A stretch of 64,000 nt of DNA from Lyophyllum atratum (taxonomy: Eukaryota > Basidiomycota > Agaricomycetes > Agaricales > Lyophyllaceae): NCBI GenBank assembly GCA_014905825.1, contig JACGCN010000001.1, positions 558,001 through 622,000 of the forward strand, read 5' to 3'. A program made the position numbers and the translations under genes. Under the pieces are notes generated by a model. That model did no database searches. It saw nothing but the letters and a program-made list of their open reading frames with translations, and was not told where the DNA came from. Positions 24,088 to 36,754 of the stretch are shown here, piece after piece. The stretch's first letter is position 1. Each line of letters begins with the position of its first letter.

Positions 24088-25986
24088 TTATGGACGATTG
24101 ACCTGGTGCTTCCACTTGAGCCAGATGAAATTACCATCCCCGCCGTTGTCTTTGATTTCACATTTACGCCGCGCAACCTCGCGAACCTTCTCCCTGACTC
24201 CTACCTTTCCATTGCGAATATTATCGAAGTTTGCAAGTAATTCGTCAAGGGTGATGCCGGTACCTCCGCCGGCACTGTGAGAACCGCGGACCATTGCCCC
24301 GATTTCATCTTCAGTTGGTAATGCATACTTCATGGGTTTGTGAGTGCCTGCATCCTGCGACTTTAGATGCTCCGGAATCGACAGGCTGGGCACCGAAGAC
24401 AGGTAAGGCGAGTCCGGGGCGAAAAATCTGGATACGATCTCGTCGGAAACCTCATTCAATGTGGGGGGAGACCATGCGGGGCGTTGGGAACTTGGAATCT
24501 TGTCAATAAGAACCGCCCTGACACCGGTGGCGAAATCGGGACTTGCACCGTTCTGGAGATTGGGAACTTGTCGTTCAGGTACAAATATAATGACGACAGG
24601 AAATTTACTCACGCAATAGGCGGTCGCGATCTTCAGTTCCATGTCCAACGCCTGTAGAAGGGTCATCTTCTCGCCCTGGCGGATCGCCTTGAGGGCAACC
24701 TTTAGACTAGTGGGGCTCCGTAAGTGCAGTGTTTTTAGGGTTTGTATTGCCCACTGCGAAACAGCTGGGGAGGTATGCTCTGCGAGTTTATTGAGGTCCT
24801 GGACAATCTTCTCGACCTTGTTATGCCGGAAGGCATAATCAAGAGCATCGCGCGTCTCGCCAACAAGTGCCAAAGGCGGCTCCTCAGGTAACCGCTCCGC
24901 TGTGAATTCCTCAACGGTACTGTTAATCACGCTCGGATGGGCATTCTCAAGGGCAGACAGTCGATCAAGAAGAATAGGAATCCGTCGAGAAGGCACATAA
25001 TGGGTTGCAAATCCAAGCTCGCTGTTTCATCATGATTAGTATCCAGCTAACAAGGATATTGATGACGCACAAAACATGTCTCCCACGGATAGTGTCACCA
25101 GTCAAGGACAGATATGTCCCCACTTCTCCATCCAACCTTGACAAGAAATAGCTACCACCGACATCGGGGCAATAGCCAATTTTAGTTTCTGGCATCGAGA
25201 ACAGTGTATTCTCTGTGGCAATCCTAAATGGCGCGTGCGCGGCAAGTCCAACACCACCACCCACTATAAAAGGGTAATGTTGAACACGCGCGTTGAGTTA
25301 CAGTCATGAGTGATGATGACCCACTGGTGTGGCCGTCGAGAACGGCAACATATGGCTTTCGCAAAGTTGCCAAAATGTAGTCCATTTCGAATCTGTGGCA
25401 TTCGATGCGTGATGAGTACCACATCACATCACTAGGCTTCCTTCTCACTCTCGCTTGAAGAAATCAACTGCTTTGGGCCGCGTTTCCACTTTTGAAGCGT
25501 TTTCCACAACGCCTGTATTGCCGCGTTGTCAGGGATGGGAGCCGCAACTGTGATAGCAGGCTTACTCGCAACGTCACCTCCGGCGCAGAATGCCCGCCCA
25601 ACACCAGTGCCTACAATGGTACCGCAAAGATCGGAAGCACTCCATTCCTTGTGAAGTGCATCATAGATTAAATCAAAGCAACACATGAGCAACTGTGTAC
25701 TCACCTCGATTTTGGGACGCAGGAGCTCCAGCATAGGTTCATCAAGGGCATTCAGTTTCAATGGCCTGTTAAGAATGTAGGTGCGCACAGCCAAATTACA
25801 CTCGAATAACACAGGAGGCTGATGAATCTGTCGGTTGAGCTGGCACGTAGCAGTGGGCGGTATTCGTACCTCTGACTTAGTTACAGAGCTGGACATCGAC
25901 ATCATTTGCTGAGCAATAGCACGAGTCCTGTGGGATGCGCGAAGGCCGCTGCGAGACATCCCCTTGAGTAGGGTTGTGGTCAGCAT
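24088..25986 (-). CDS. EHD3: 3-hydroxyisobutyryl-CoA hydrolase, mitochondrial (mS47-like)
   Basis: This crotonase-fold enzyme frees 3-hydroxyisobutyrate from its CoA ester in valine breakdown; in yeast the same protein is also a mitoribosome subunit. The N terminus [19 protein letters not shown] is basic, like a mitochondrial leader. Motifs in order are [59 protein letters not shown] (oxyanion hole) and [21 protein letters not shown]. The C-terminal half has the family-typical helical extension with [12 protein letters not shown] and a tail of charged residues. The upstream frame offers only TTG, so ATG 25986 is chosen. It shares a 129-bp promoter with the tubulin cofactor gene. Confidence 0.93.
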
Positions 25987-26115
25987 CCGGAAACCCAAGC
26001 AATGTTTGTGTCCTGGTGGTCAAGGTTGGAAAAAGCCAAGTCACGTTCTAGGGTTAAGGTCTGCGTTCATTTCCACACCAAATAATTTCCTGCGATTCTC
26101 CGCAACGGCGCAACC
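25987..26115. promoter_or_regulatory. short bidirectional promoter (EHD3 / TBCE)
   Basis: Only 129 bp separate the start codons of two divergently read genes, so both core promoters and untranslated leaders must lie here or overlap. No clear TATA box is present. The assignment rests on gene arrangement alone. Confidence 0.5.
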
Positions 26116-28140
26116 ATGGACCCACCAGCAGAAGGAACTCGTATCCGGCTTGCTGGCCATTTGGGAACCGTCCGATTCGTCGGCAACGTCGACAATACAT
26201 CTGGTACTTGGCTAGGCATTGAATGGGACGACCCATCACGCGGTAAGCACGACGGAATCAAAGACGGCAAACGGTATTTCACTTGTCGGTAAGGACAGGC
26301 TCATCCCTTTTTCAACGCTGCCAGTTCAAGATAGGCTTTAGCGTTCAGAATTCAGGATCGTTTATTCGGCCATCGGCGAATATTTTCCATGGTCGTTCTT
26401 TTCTAGAGGCTCTAGCGTCCAAATACATCGAGATCCCTCATGGCTCTGAATCGCAGGAAAGCGTGGTGCTTGGATCCTCACAAGGGGCTATTGTTGTCGA
26501 GGCCGTACGTCTGGACAAGATCAGAGGAAACCTATCGAACTTAGGCCGGTTGCGCGAAGTGAGCTTGGATAACCAAGATGTAGCAAGGTGTGACCCACCA
26601 GGGACAATAAGAGAAACTTGCCCAAGTGAGTAATCTGCACCGACTTACCGCTACAGATCTTTTTGTTACTATTGGTTCCTAGATATACGAGGCCTTGATC
26701 TTTCCACGAGTCTTCTCTCAGGTTGGGACGATGTAGCCTTGATTACACAAGAACTGCCTATTCTCCAGAGGCTCGGTTTAAAGTTAGCACAACTCTGTCT
26801 TCTGTGTTTTCAATCGTTCTCAGATCTCCGCGCAATTCAGTCGAAACCGGCTTCAGCCTGTTACAAACTGTGCAGCCATGGAAACGGCTTTTCTACGTTT
26901 GACTGAACTGCAGCTGAATGGTACCATGTTAACTTGGCTAGAAATGCAAACCGCTATCGCTGCCATGCCCAACCTCCGAATTCTTGAGATGGGCTATAAT
27001 CGCCTAACGCATCTGCAAATCCCCGGGGCCAAATATCCGCCTCCAAACAATACTGTCCAGGTCATCAATCTCGATAGTAATGCGTGCTCCGACTGGGTTC
27101 ACATATGGAAGTCCCTAAACCATTATACCTCGTATGTCGTTTTCTCCGGGGAAGGGTATGCGTTGCCAATCACGGTCATAAGCTTGCAGCGACTTATATT
27201 GACGTCCAATTGTATTGGCGCTATCCCTTTTCCAGAAAGTCCACAGCAAGGGTTGCACACTGTAAAACATATCTCGCTATCATATAATAAGATTGACGCC
27301 TGGAGCGACGTAGACGCGTTGTCGTCCTGGTGCCCAGGCTTGGAGACCCTGACGTTAAGCGGAAACCCATTGACGAGTCAGTGTTTCCAACGCCACCATG
27401 TCATTCGATGTTGCCTGAAGCCGGGTTTCTCAGGTCAAGTGCGACATCCACGACCCTTCACCATATCTAGGATTCCGTCCCTGTCAACGCTGGATGGAGC
27501 GGTGGTGAGTTCAGCCCGAGCGTCACGGCTGGTTTTTTTCACCCCTGACCTACCCATTTATGTCGACCAGATATCGCAGAGAGAACGCGCCGATTCTGAA
27601 ATTTTATACCTGTCCTATGTCATTCGTGAGCCTGGATCAGAGGAGGAGCGACGTCAGGCACACCCGCAGTGGCTCAATCTGTGCAAGAGTGGGTGCTTTG
27701 TTTTGGCTCTTTACACTGGCTCAAACGTACTTCCGTAAGAGCACGGTAAACCGGATGACGCGGCGAAAGGCAGCGCAGTGCAGGACAAACTCAGTCAGCG
27801 TCTGATTGGTGCGAGTCCCTCAAAATACAGTTTCCTTGCTTTCTCACACGTCCCGCAAGCACTAAACCTATATCGGAGCCTCAGCTCAAGTGCCGCCAGC
27901 GACAAACAGCAGGCGTTGGAGTCACAACCCCTTGTGCTACGTGTCCTGCCCACGATGACGCTGCGCGCCCTTCGAATGAAGACTTGTAAGATGCTCAAAA
28001 TAAAGGCAACCATCCTCATTTGGTTACAGCGGACCGATGGCACGCTCATGGAACTAAGCAATGATCGTGATGAACAGGATTTGGATTGGTTAGGTCTAGA
28101 CGACGGTGCAACTGTTGTGTTTCATGCCACACAAACATAG
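26116..28140 (+). CDS. tubulin-specific chaperone E (tubulin cofactor E)
   Basis: Cofactor E joins beta-tubulin to alpha-tubulin during heterodimer assembly (Pac2 in yeast, Alp21 in fission yeast). The N terminus holds a CAP-Gly domain (GTVRFVGNV, WLGIEWDDPSRGKHDG, YFTC). The middle has leucine-rich repeats such as LRILEMGYNRL, LQRLILTSNCIGAIPFP and VKHISLSYNKIDAWSDV, ending with LETLTLSGNPL. The C terminus is a ubiquitin-like domain (LRVLPTMTLRALRMKTCKML, LDWLGLDDGATVVF). This CAP-Gly, LRR, UBL order is diagnostic. CAP-Gly has GKHDG where GKNDG is usual. Several introns of ordinary length interrupt the gene. Confidence 0.93.
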
Positions 28141-29503
28141 TAGAATGCATTCCGGGAACAGTGAATTACAGTTATAATTCAGAAGGTGATCAAAGAGAGT
28201 TAATGATGGTTGGCGCACTCGATATAAAGATCGAAGAGAACGTCGACTGGAAGGCGACCAGAGATGACATCAGGTGGGGGATGTCAGCGCCACCGCCTTG
28301 AGGGAATTGTAGTTTGTTTCCATGGAGGCGCAGGGTAGTTCTGAAGGTTGAACCACGCCATGGCGGGTGAAGAGATCCGAAAGGTACACGTAAAAAAATA
28401 ATTGCAAAGCTGTGGGTACGAATTGTTACATCTTCGGGCCAAGATCTGTCTACGGCAAGCATGAGGACTAACCGCCAAGGCTGACATATCGCCCGATGCG
28501 AACGATGCGCACAACATCGTAATGAGGCCCCACCATTGCTTTATGATGGTTTATTGTTTACGACGCCTGCAATCAATGGATAGTCGACGGGCCTATGTGA
28601 TTTCCTGGCTCGTAGAAGATAAATAGGTGCTAAGTGGGCAAAATTGATTAGTATGCAAAGCAGATTAAGGCGCTTACGCGTTTGCAGTGAATCTACTGTG
28701 CCAACAGAACGAGGATGCAACTTGATCATCAGGACCTGCTTCCTCAAAGAGCAACCTGTATTTGCTGGTGTAACGAGAAACGATGAGTAGACATGGCAGT
28801 CTATAAGTCTCACACCGCGATATGTGGCATAAAAGGTGGAGTTATTTGAAGACATGGGATGTCGATGCCATCGATCCAACAGCTCGCGAAACCGTACGTT
28901 CCTGTTCCCGAGAAGGCCGTTGAAACAAGCGAGAGTTGAGATGTATCGGATATCTCGATAATATAGCAGAACACACAAGCACAAGAGATATAGTCGCATG
29001 GGTACCAGCGAAGGCCAAACGACGGTCCGCGAAGCCCAAGACGATCTGAAAACAAGCTTGCTATCTGTTTCAGAGGGATGGGACTTGGAACTCACGCTGA
29101 CCGCCACTTCGCCACGTGAAATGAAGCCGCGGCAAGGGCTGCCTCAAGACCGCCCGTAATTCATGTTACGGAAACATAGTACGTGCATTTTGGAAGTATA
29201 CATTGAAAGGGTAAATCGGTGGTTGACGGTATTTAGGAAATGGCGTTGTGCGCTTGATGAGGGTCCAGAAGAGGGCACGGGCAGGGGTCGAGATTAATCC
29301 AGAGGAGATTGGTCACCTTTGGGGAATCGTTGCCGTGCGTAGGTGGTTGAGTTCCTCATGACTGCGTGTGCAATGAATCGAGACCATTGACCATCGAAAA
29401 AGTACACGGTCCACGTAAACGACAAAACCTGAGGGAGACCAGTCCAAGATAATCGAACGCCTTCGTTTCCTGCCAGAGCCTAGCGTCCGGTTACCAGAAC
29501 CAC
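28141..29503. other. 1.36-kb intergenic region, convergent 3' ends
   Basis: The region separates the cofactor E stop (+) from the SR gene stop (-). On the minus strand, overlapping frames around 28800-29060 contain hydrophobic stretches but no domain, and the longest frame starts without context. It may hold a non-coding transcript or relic. No gene can be supported. Confidence 0.4.
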
Positions 29504-31024
29504 TCAACGGGACCATCCACTATCCCCATTCGCGTGTCTTGGGGCCCTCTCTTCGTAGCGTTCATCCTTCTCGTCGCGTCTTTTGTCGTCCCTGCGTTCA
29601 TCCCTGCGACGGTCAACATAATAATCAGGGCCTCTGCGGTCATCATAGCCCCCTCGCCGGTAATCATCGTACCCTGCAGGCCTTCTATCATCAACCTCCC
29701 TCCTGGGGGGTGGAGACCTGGGACGACGATCGTCATATTCAGCGGGGGGGCGGCGAGCAGGCGACCTGGAACGGTCACGGCGATAACCTCTATTGTCGTC
29801 CCTATAGCGATCATCGCGGTAACGATCGTCACGAGGGCGCTCGTCCCGACGATCATCACGACGATAATTGTCGGGGCCCACGCGCTACATATCGATGTTA
29901 GCTGATGACAGCTAATATAATTAAGCCGCTTACCGAATCATCAAGGGCGACTCGAACAGGCCTACCTCTGAGTTCCTTGCTATCGAGCTCTTTGACAGCA
30001 CGGTCAGCATCATCGCGGTTGAGATATTCAAGGATCCTGTTGACGCGTTACAGCTCAACATAGACATGAAGAACAACACCTTGGTTACTCACCCTTGGCC
30101 GGGGACATCACGATCAATGTCAGCGAAAGAGACACTTCCAGCATCTCGTCCGAAATCCTTCAGGTCCTAAGGGTAGTTATGATTGATCAGGGGTCGTCCT
30201 TCGATCAAAGTATGCGAAGAAAGGTGCCACGATCGAGAAACAGCGACGCGAATCCGAAATACCAACGAAGGTCGCCCCTCGTGGAACCATGCAAGCCAGC
30301 CTGAAGCCCAACCATCGGGATCGTAATAAAAGCAGGCATATCCATGGGAGGGCCAACGAGACGGGAAAAAGTTCGGAAGGGACCGCGAAACCCAGGGTGG
30401 GAAGTAGGATTGCATACCTGCCAGCTCGTGTCGCGAGAAACACCAGAAACGATAAGTCTGATTCCAGGAGGCCTACGGGATCGTGGAGCCCTATACAATT
30501 CAAGGGAATGTAGTGTCAGATTTCATCCGAATGTGGCACCCGTTCATACCCGTGGCTTCGCTCTTCATATGCATCGCGACGAGGGCGACTTTCTTTGGCA
30601 AATTCAACAACAATGCTGCTAGTCGAAATGAGATTTTATATGCTTGCGAGAACTTAACGACATACGTTGTGCCCATGAAAGGTTTCCCATTAAGGTTGTG
30701 TACAGCATCTTCCGCGTCCTTCACGAGACATTAAAACTGAACATTCACTAGCGTAGAAGAGAGTAGTGCCTTCGAATTTTCGAATTCCACAAATCCAAAG
30801 CCTGACGAAGGGGTATTGAGCCTGGGTTTGTTTGAGGATCTTGTCTCGGACGAACCCGTCATAACGCGACAGTCAATAATGCGGCCATAGCCTTCAAAAA
30901 ACTTGTTAACATCTTCTGAGCGAGCATCAGTAGGGAGTCCTGAGTGAAACGGCAATTGTTAGCTATGTTTTAACATATTGAAGGAAGGAACAGTCGCACT
31001 GCCGAGGTATAGTCGTCGGGCCAT
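29504..31024 (-). CDS. SR-type splicing factor with two RRMs
   Basis: The protein is a serine/arginine-rich RNA-binding splicing regulator of the SRSF1/SRSF4-6 and fission yeast Srp2 type. RRM1 begins at the start (MARRLYLGRLPTDARSED, after a 60-nt intron at 30940-30999) and has GFGFVEFEN. A short basic linker (PRSRRPPG) leads to RRM2 with IRLIVSGVS and the pseudo-RRM signature SWQDLKDFGRDAG, split by an unusually long intron. RRM2 ends with ELRGRPVRVALDD. The C terminus is an RD/RS-rich tail (RRDDRRDERPRDDR, RDRSRSPARR). Arg-Asp outnumbers Arg-Ser, which would make part of the tail constitutively charged instead of phosphorylation-dependent. Confidence 0.92.
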
Positions 31025-31249
31025 GGTAGTTAGAGAAGAAGAAGATGGATGTTCGAAAACTTCAACTGAGTTTCAAATGCGCCTCAAAGTTTGTTGCATC
31101 ATTAATCAGCGTGGCGCACGGACCACAATGCTGTGTCGTCCCAAAAGCAATAGTATTATTAAAGTTCTTTGTAAAGAGTGATGGGTACTGGGTGTGATCC
31201 GGGGCAGTTACGCAAAATGGTAGATAGTATCAATAGGGGAAGGAACAAC

Positions 31250-33239
31250 TTAGTGCTGGGACCAGTCAATGGAGTTGATGTCTATGCCCTCCTGAACCAT
31301 CTCCCATAGCGGACTACAAACATTTGATTTCAACAGTGCCGATACACGTATGAAGAGCGAACTCACCTCATTTCACGGAGTCGGTGAACTGTGCGTACGA
31401 TGTGGCTCACCACGAAATCAACTTCAGCCTTTGTGGTGAAGCGCCCAAGACCGAATCGCAATGAAGAGTGAGCCATGTCTTCAGCCGCACCTTGAGCAGA
31501 GATGTCAGGACATGGGTCAAAAACGTCGTCACTTGAGAACTCACCTAGGGCTCTGAGGACATATGAAGGCTCTAATGAGGCTGATGTGCAAGCACTACCC
31601 GACGATAGAGCGATATCCTGTGGTAGAGGTATCAATACACATTCCATATACTCACTATTAACGAACTTTGAGAGCCATCAGTAAACTTTCGCCCTCGACG
31701 TAGGAGAAGCTCAGGTTGACGCAGCCAGGGTAGCCGTTCACATCACCGTTTCGAACAACATGCTCAACTTGCGCGTTGATGCTTTCAATGAGGAGATTCG
31801 AGAGCTCTTGAATCCTCGCATGATCCCTCTGATACCAAAATTGAATGAGTCAGCGCCATCTCTATGCGTCAATGAGAGTAAGATAGAGTCAGTACCCCTG
31901 CACAAAAGTCACGACCTAGCTGGCGAGCGCTGGGAAGGTCCGCAGCGCTGCATGCCACTGGGCTCCTGCGCAATGCGCAGTTTTATGTGCTGTTTTCATC
32001 ACACCATTCGAAGATGAAATTGTGCTCACTTTCATCTCCTGTTTCGCAATCCGCGCTGCCTCGCCAAGACCGACTACCAATGCAGTGGGCAAAGTCCCGC
32101 TCCTCAAACCACGCTCCTGTCCACCTCCACTCAAGATAGGTTCCAGTCTTACTCTCGGTCTCCTCCGAACGTACGCAGCCCCGACGCCCTTCGGTCCGTA
32201 CAACTTGTGCCCGGATATGCTCATAAGGTCGATATTCATCTCGTTAACGTCCAACGGGATCTTCCCAACGGCTTGTGCAGCGTCCGTGTGGAAATAAACT
32301 CCTCGATGCTTCCGTAGCAATGCACCTATCTCCTGCATAGGTTGAATAACGCCCGTTTCGTTGTTGACGGTCATGATAGAGACCAGAGACGTATCCGGTC
32401 GGATAGCATTCTCCAGCACATCCAAGGAAACAATACCGTTTTTCTGAACGGGTAGGTATGTGATGTCGAATCCTTCCTCTCCGAGCTTTCGGCAAGAATC
32501 GAGAACACATTTATGCTCCTGGTAGAGGTCAGGAACAAAGGACGGTGGTGTGATGCAACCAACTTACTGTTTGAGTTGTAATAACATGTCTCTTTTTCTC
32601 CTTGTGAAACCTCGCAACGCCTTTGATTGCCATGTTGTTCGTTTCTGTTGCTCCGGATGTGAAGACGATGTCTTTCGTGTCGGCGCCGATCAAATCAGCA
32701 ACGTGCTAGAAGAAAGGTATCAGGACTATATGTGGGTTAGAAGATTTTGGGGCATACTTTGCGTGCGTCTTCGACTGCTTGTTCAGCCTCCCATCCGTAT
32801 GCGTGGGTACGACTGTGAGGATTGCCATACTGGTCCGTGAGATACGGAAGCATGGCGTCCAATACACGAGGGTCCACAGGTGTCGTAGCCTGGAATGACT
32901 TAGTTAACAATATATGTGCTCAACGACTGTACGAACCTGCATGTCCAGATAGATAGGTCGTGTTTTCTCCTTCACGGACCCTTCGCGAACAGGCATTTCG
33001 AGTTTGAAACCAAGCATATCTATGGGGGATAAAATCATTACAATCAAGGAAACCTTCACAATTATATTAATACCTGGTCTTGGAGTGAAGTGCCCCTCCT
33101 CCTGGTAAGTCGAAGGAACATCCACAACGCTTGCGCGGTCGGCTCCTGACGGCTGAACAAGGCTGCGACGACCACAGGCCGAGATGGCTGCCTTCGCTGA
33201 GGTGCGCCGTACCGCATTCTGTGTAATTCTTGACAACAT
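31250..33239 (-). CDS. NFS1: cysteine desulfurase, mitochondrial
   Basis: Nfs1 removes sulfur from cysteine for iron-sulfur cluster assembly and tRNA thiolation. A basic leader ([18 protein letters not shown]) precedes the PLP enzyme. Motifs include [46 protein letters not shown], the PLP-lysine segment [12 protein letters not shown] and the catalytic loop [17 protein letters not shown] with its active cysteine. The C terminus [18 protein letters not shown] is that of eukaryotic Nfs1. The frame upstream offers only TTG, so ATG 33239 is used; stop TAA is at 31250-31252. Multiple short introns. It is complete and single-copy in the window. Confidence 0.96.
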
Positions 33240-33661
33240 GGTGGTTCCAGGCAGAAGAAAGCCGAAGTTATCAGATAAGTCAACAGAAAAGATGAGCGTC
33301 AAAGATCCTGTCTGTTCAGGAAGTTGGCTCGGGGTGTGAAATGTCCTTCACATGTGATCATTACTCATTGTGTGGGACTATTTGGAGGAGCGTCCGGATC
33401 CGTGTTCCGACGGAAAGCCGGTGGAGAGCCATGGTGAGATTCGAAACCAATAATCCGTACATAGCTAAGTGAGACGTGTGAATAGGTTTTAGGACACCCT
33501 GTAGTATTTGAAGTTCAAAAAAATCGAATGACTGGGAAAATCTAGCCACAATGTTGCAATCTTGGCAGTATCTCATGAACTTGGAACTTCGGAAGCCAAC
33601 GAGAAAATGAGATGAACGCAAATATCGTATATATTTAATTTTAACAGAGACAGCTTCACAT
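33240..33661. other. intergenic between NFS1 and GH6
   Basis: A 422-bp spacer with the NFS1 promoter on one side and the 3' untranslated region of the cellobiohydrolase on the other. No further feature seen. Confidence 0.4.
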
Positions 33662-35369
33662 CTACAGAGCAGGGCTGGCGTTCTTGACAAGTGTCTCAAA
33701 GTAAGACTGGAAGAACATTGAGACTTTTGAAAACTGGAGTTGAGGCTCGGAAACTTACCTGGAACCATGATCCAGCTTCGGGTGCATTGGGGGCGGCGTC
33801 ACTAAGACCACAATGGGCGTCGTAACGGACCGCAGAAGTGTTGCTAGTTCCGTCGCATTCACCTCCGGGCTTGACCCACACGATGGCATCAATGAGAGAG
33901 GAGCCAGTGTTGAGAGTTGGGCGTGTGCCAAATCCGGCACCCTTGACGTTGCACCAGTCTCCCCAGGCCTGTCGGATGTTCTGGACACCAGAGCGACCTT
34001 GGTCGACAATGAAGTGCGCGGGGAATCCGCCAGAGCTGAGTACGGGAGCGAGAGCGTTGATGTAGTGGATTTCGTCGTAGTTGGCGTTGCCTTGTGTAAC
34101 AGGGTCTGGGCTGCTAGCGCCTGCAACGATATCAATGAACGATGAGGGGCAGTATGAGGACTAATCTGCATACTCAGGGCATTATAATTAGCAACGTTGG
34201 TTGCCAAACCACGGACGAATGCCGGAGAACCTGCATCCTTGTAGAGTTGGGTGAAGAGCTGTGCAGCAGGTGTCAAGTTGGCAGGCCATCCAAGCCAGCC
34301 TGCATGTCCGGCATCCAGATACATGTAGACGCCAAGGGCGTTCAACTGCTTGATAGCGTAGGTGACACCTGCCTAGACGAGCGAAAAGATAAATACGGGC
34401 AAATTATTTTGGCTCAGGGAGCAAACCTTGTAAGCTGTCTGGGCACCAGAGCATTTGGCCACATTGAGGTTAGTCACCAAGTTCGCCAGGGAATCAGGCT
34501 CGATGACTGCGACGACACGAACATCGGGGTACTCTAAATGAATTTTGCAGCATCAGAAACCAAGAAGACGCTACTGAAGACGTTGGCACTCACTTTTAAT
34601 CTGAGCGACGAGCTGGTCGATGTAGCCGTAGTACTTGTTGAGACCGTCATTGGCAATGGAGAACTCTCCGTTGGAGGCCAAAGCGGCGCAATCACGATCG
34701 GGAAGGTCGTAGACGACGATCTGGACAATGTACTTCGTTCCGGAAGCTTTGCCTTTGGCGCTGGCATCGGCAAGGTATGTTCCGAGAGTTGCAGTTTTGG
34801 CAATAACATCGAACCACGTGAAGGTAGGGATGTTGGCGACCGTCAAAGCCTTAGCCTTCTGGGTGGAGTCTGTGATCAGTGCGGCAGCAGCCTTGACTTC
34901 GTCGGCATAGAAGGGAGTCAAGTAGATCTGCAGATCATCAGTATCTGGTGTTTTGAAGAATCTGTATGGCGTTACCTGGTACCCAGTATAAGGGTTGCCA
35001 GCAGCTGGAGTAGTCGAGGGGCCGCCGCTCGTCGTGGTGGAGGTTGGTGTGGTGGTTGGAGGTTTGGTAGTAGATGTGGATGTAGGGGGTGTAGTTGTCC
35101 CAGGTCTACATTGATGTCAATGCGGTACAGGTCGTTGCTACCACTGGCTAACTTACAGGCATTGGGAGTAGTAGTCATTGAGTTTTGTGCAGACGGCGCC
35201 AGATACGCAAGTGGTATCGCCAGCTATGTGAAGTCAGCTCATGTTTCCTTGATCAGTTAACAAACGCACTCCAGCCAATGCCACCACATTGGGCATAGAG
35301 GGGCTGGGCAGCATTGACGAATGCCGGGACGAGAGAGAGGAGCGCCAGCAGCGAGGCGGACTTGAACAT
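33662..35369 (-). CDS. secreted GH6 cellobiohydrolase II with N-terminal CBM1
   Basis: The enzyme releases cellobiose processively from cellulose chain ends. A signal peptide (MFKSASLLALLSLVPAFVNA) leads to a fungal cellulose-binding module with PLYAQCGGIGW, DTTCVSGAVC and DYYSQCL, then a Thr/Pro/Ser linker and the GH6 barrel. Catalytic signatures are VVYDLPDRDCAALASNGEF and VVAVIEPDSLANL. Further typical segments are YMYLDAGHAGWLGWP, FIVDQGRSG, and IVWVKPGGECDGTS. The module order and the Cys pattern match Cel6A/CBHII. Several introns split the gene, one inside the CBM1. Its presence indicates crystalline-cellulose attack, typical of white-rot and litter fungi. Confidence 0.96.
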
Positions 35370-36754
35370 TTTGGTCTTGGAACAGGTGTGCGATCCTAAA
35401 GAAAGCCAGGAGCGACATCGGCCTTTATATATCCTCCAGCAAGCAGGACGCTGGCGACACAAATCCGGCGTTGCCCCGAGCGAGGCTTCCGGAAAGACGT
35501 CGGGAATAAAGTATCCCTCAGATGCAGCGGGTCACAAGACAATACCAATCAGCCGGCTACGTCGACTTTCAAGCGATGCTGAACAGAGGGACTTCTTCGC
35601 CAGCTTCGGTACAACGTCGGATGCCTGATGACTTCACTAGGGAGAATTGACAGGAGTTTCCCGAGAATGCGCTTCAATCGTAAGTGTTGTCAACTTTTCC
35701 TGTTGTCTCGGAAAAACGACCTTGCATGGATCCCATCTGACGTCTCAGTAACGAGCAGAAAGAGTGCGGTCTCAGAATCTAGCGCACCATAAACGATGAA
35801 AAGCTCCTTGACATTGTGTTCGAGGGTCAGCCAAACGTGCGTAAGCGTCGTCTAACTTTAACTTAACTTTAAGTCTACACCTGAATCGACCATCTCGTGA
35901 CTCCGGACCCTTTGTGGTTTCCATGATACACGTGTTGCGGTTGCGTCGGGGACAGGTTCGGGACAGGAATTAAATCACAGACAGGCTGATGACCACAAGG
36001 GTAGTCGTAGCGTCCCATGATCGGCTTTGGTGAGATACGGATTTCAAACCATGCGTGTCGATCCTGGGCACCTTGAAGCAAAGATGGTCTGCTGGTAAAA
36101 AGAAGCACTAGATTTTCAATGAGAATGCATCCGAGGTCACACCGACCAGACTAGCCGTCAGTGTCACTGCATATAGCAAGCCGGTAGAGACTGACGCAGG
36201 CCAGTAGCTAAGTGCGGCCAGAAGGAAGCGGATCTTAATGTCGTGTCCTCTCATTGGTGGGTTTGAAGTTGGCATTGTCTGACGCAAAGCCCAAATGCGA
36301 CGAAGTCCGTAGCGCGTTTAGGATAACCGGCCAAGGCTTTATCCAACATAATATCCTGTTCTATGAGAAAGGGCTTGTACCAAGGTTCGTGATTCATTGT
36401 ATCCGGCGGCAAGGTCCCTCGATCCGTGCCCATCAGACTGCCACCGAGGTCTGAGTCTAGGTACACAACATTCGAAGTTACCTTGAGCGGTCAACATCTG
36501 AAGGAAGCTATTGCGTGAGATTTTGGCACAAGATTATATAGGATAAGTTTCTCACCGAAACATTTCCGATGCCAGATGATAGAGTTAATACTTCACGTAC
36601 ACGGGATCCGACTTGTTGAATAACAACGATTGAACTTGGTATCAGATGACGGACTTGAAAAAGTACAAGGCAGGAGATAAGGCAAAATGTGACTAAGTAT
36701 GTGGTGAGCTGCAAGCATAGCGCGATCAACAAGGACAGCATGGATTCCAGAAAG
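35370..36754. other. 1.4-kb upstream region of the GH6 gene
   Basis: This long spacer between the GH6 start and the NECAP stop is the likely regulatory region of the cellulase. Apart from the TATA box I saw no certain carbon-catabolite or cellulase-activator site. A minus-strand frame at 36251-36466 has no recognisable domain. Confidence 0.45.
35424..35431 (-). promoter_or_regulatory. TATA box of the GH6 gene
   Basis: TATATAAA on the minus strand lies 55 bp upstream of the GH6 start codon, as expected for a strongly inducible secreted enzyme gene. Confidence 0.6.

Noticed and set aside
24088..26115. A metabolic gene cluster around the amino-acid genes
   Set aside because: Leucine, valine, tryptophan and arginine genes are scattered among unrelated housekeeping genes, with no shared regulator or transporter.
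28541..29107. Minus-strand frame of 188 codons in the 1.36-kb spacer
   Set aside because: Two overlapping frames look equally hydrophobic, none has a recognisable domain or intron pattern, and the start context is weak.
29534..29905. Plus-strand hydrophobic frame of 123 codons
   Set aside because: It is the antisense of the repetitive Arg-Asp tail of the SR protein, which explains its Ile/Val composition.
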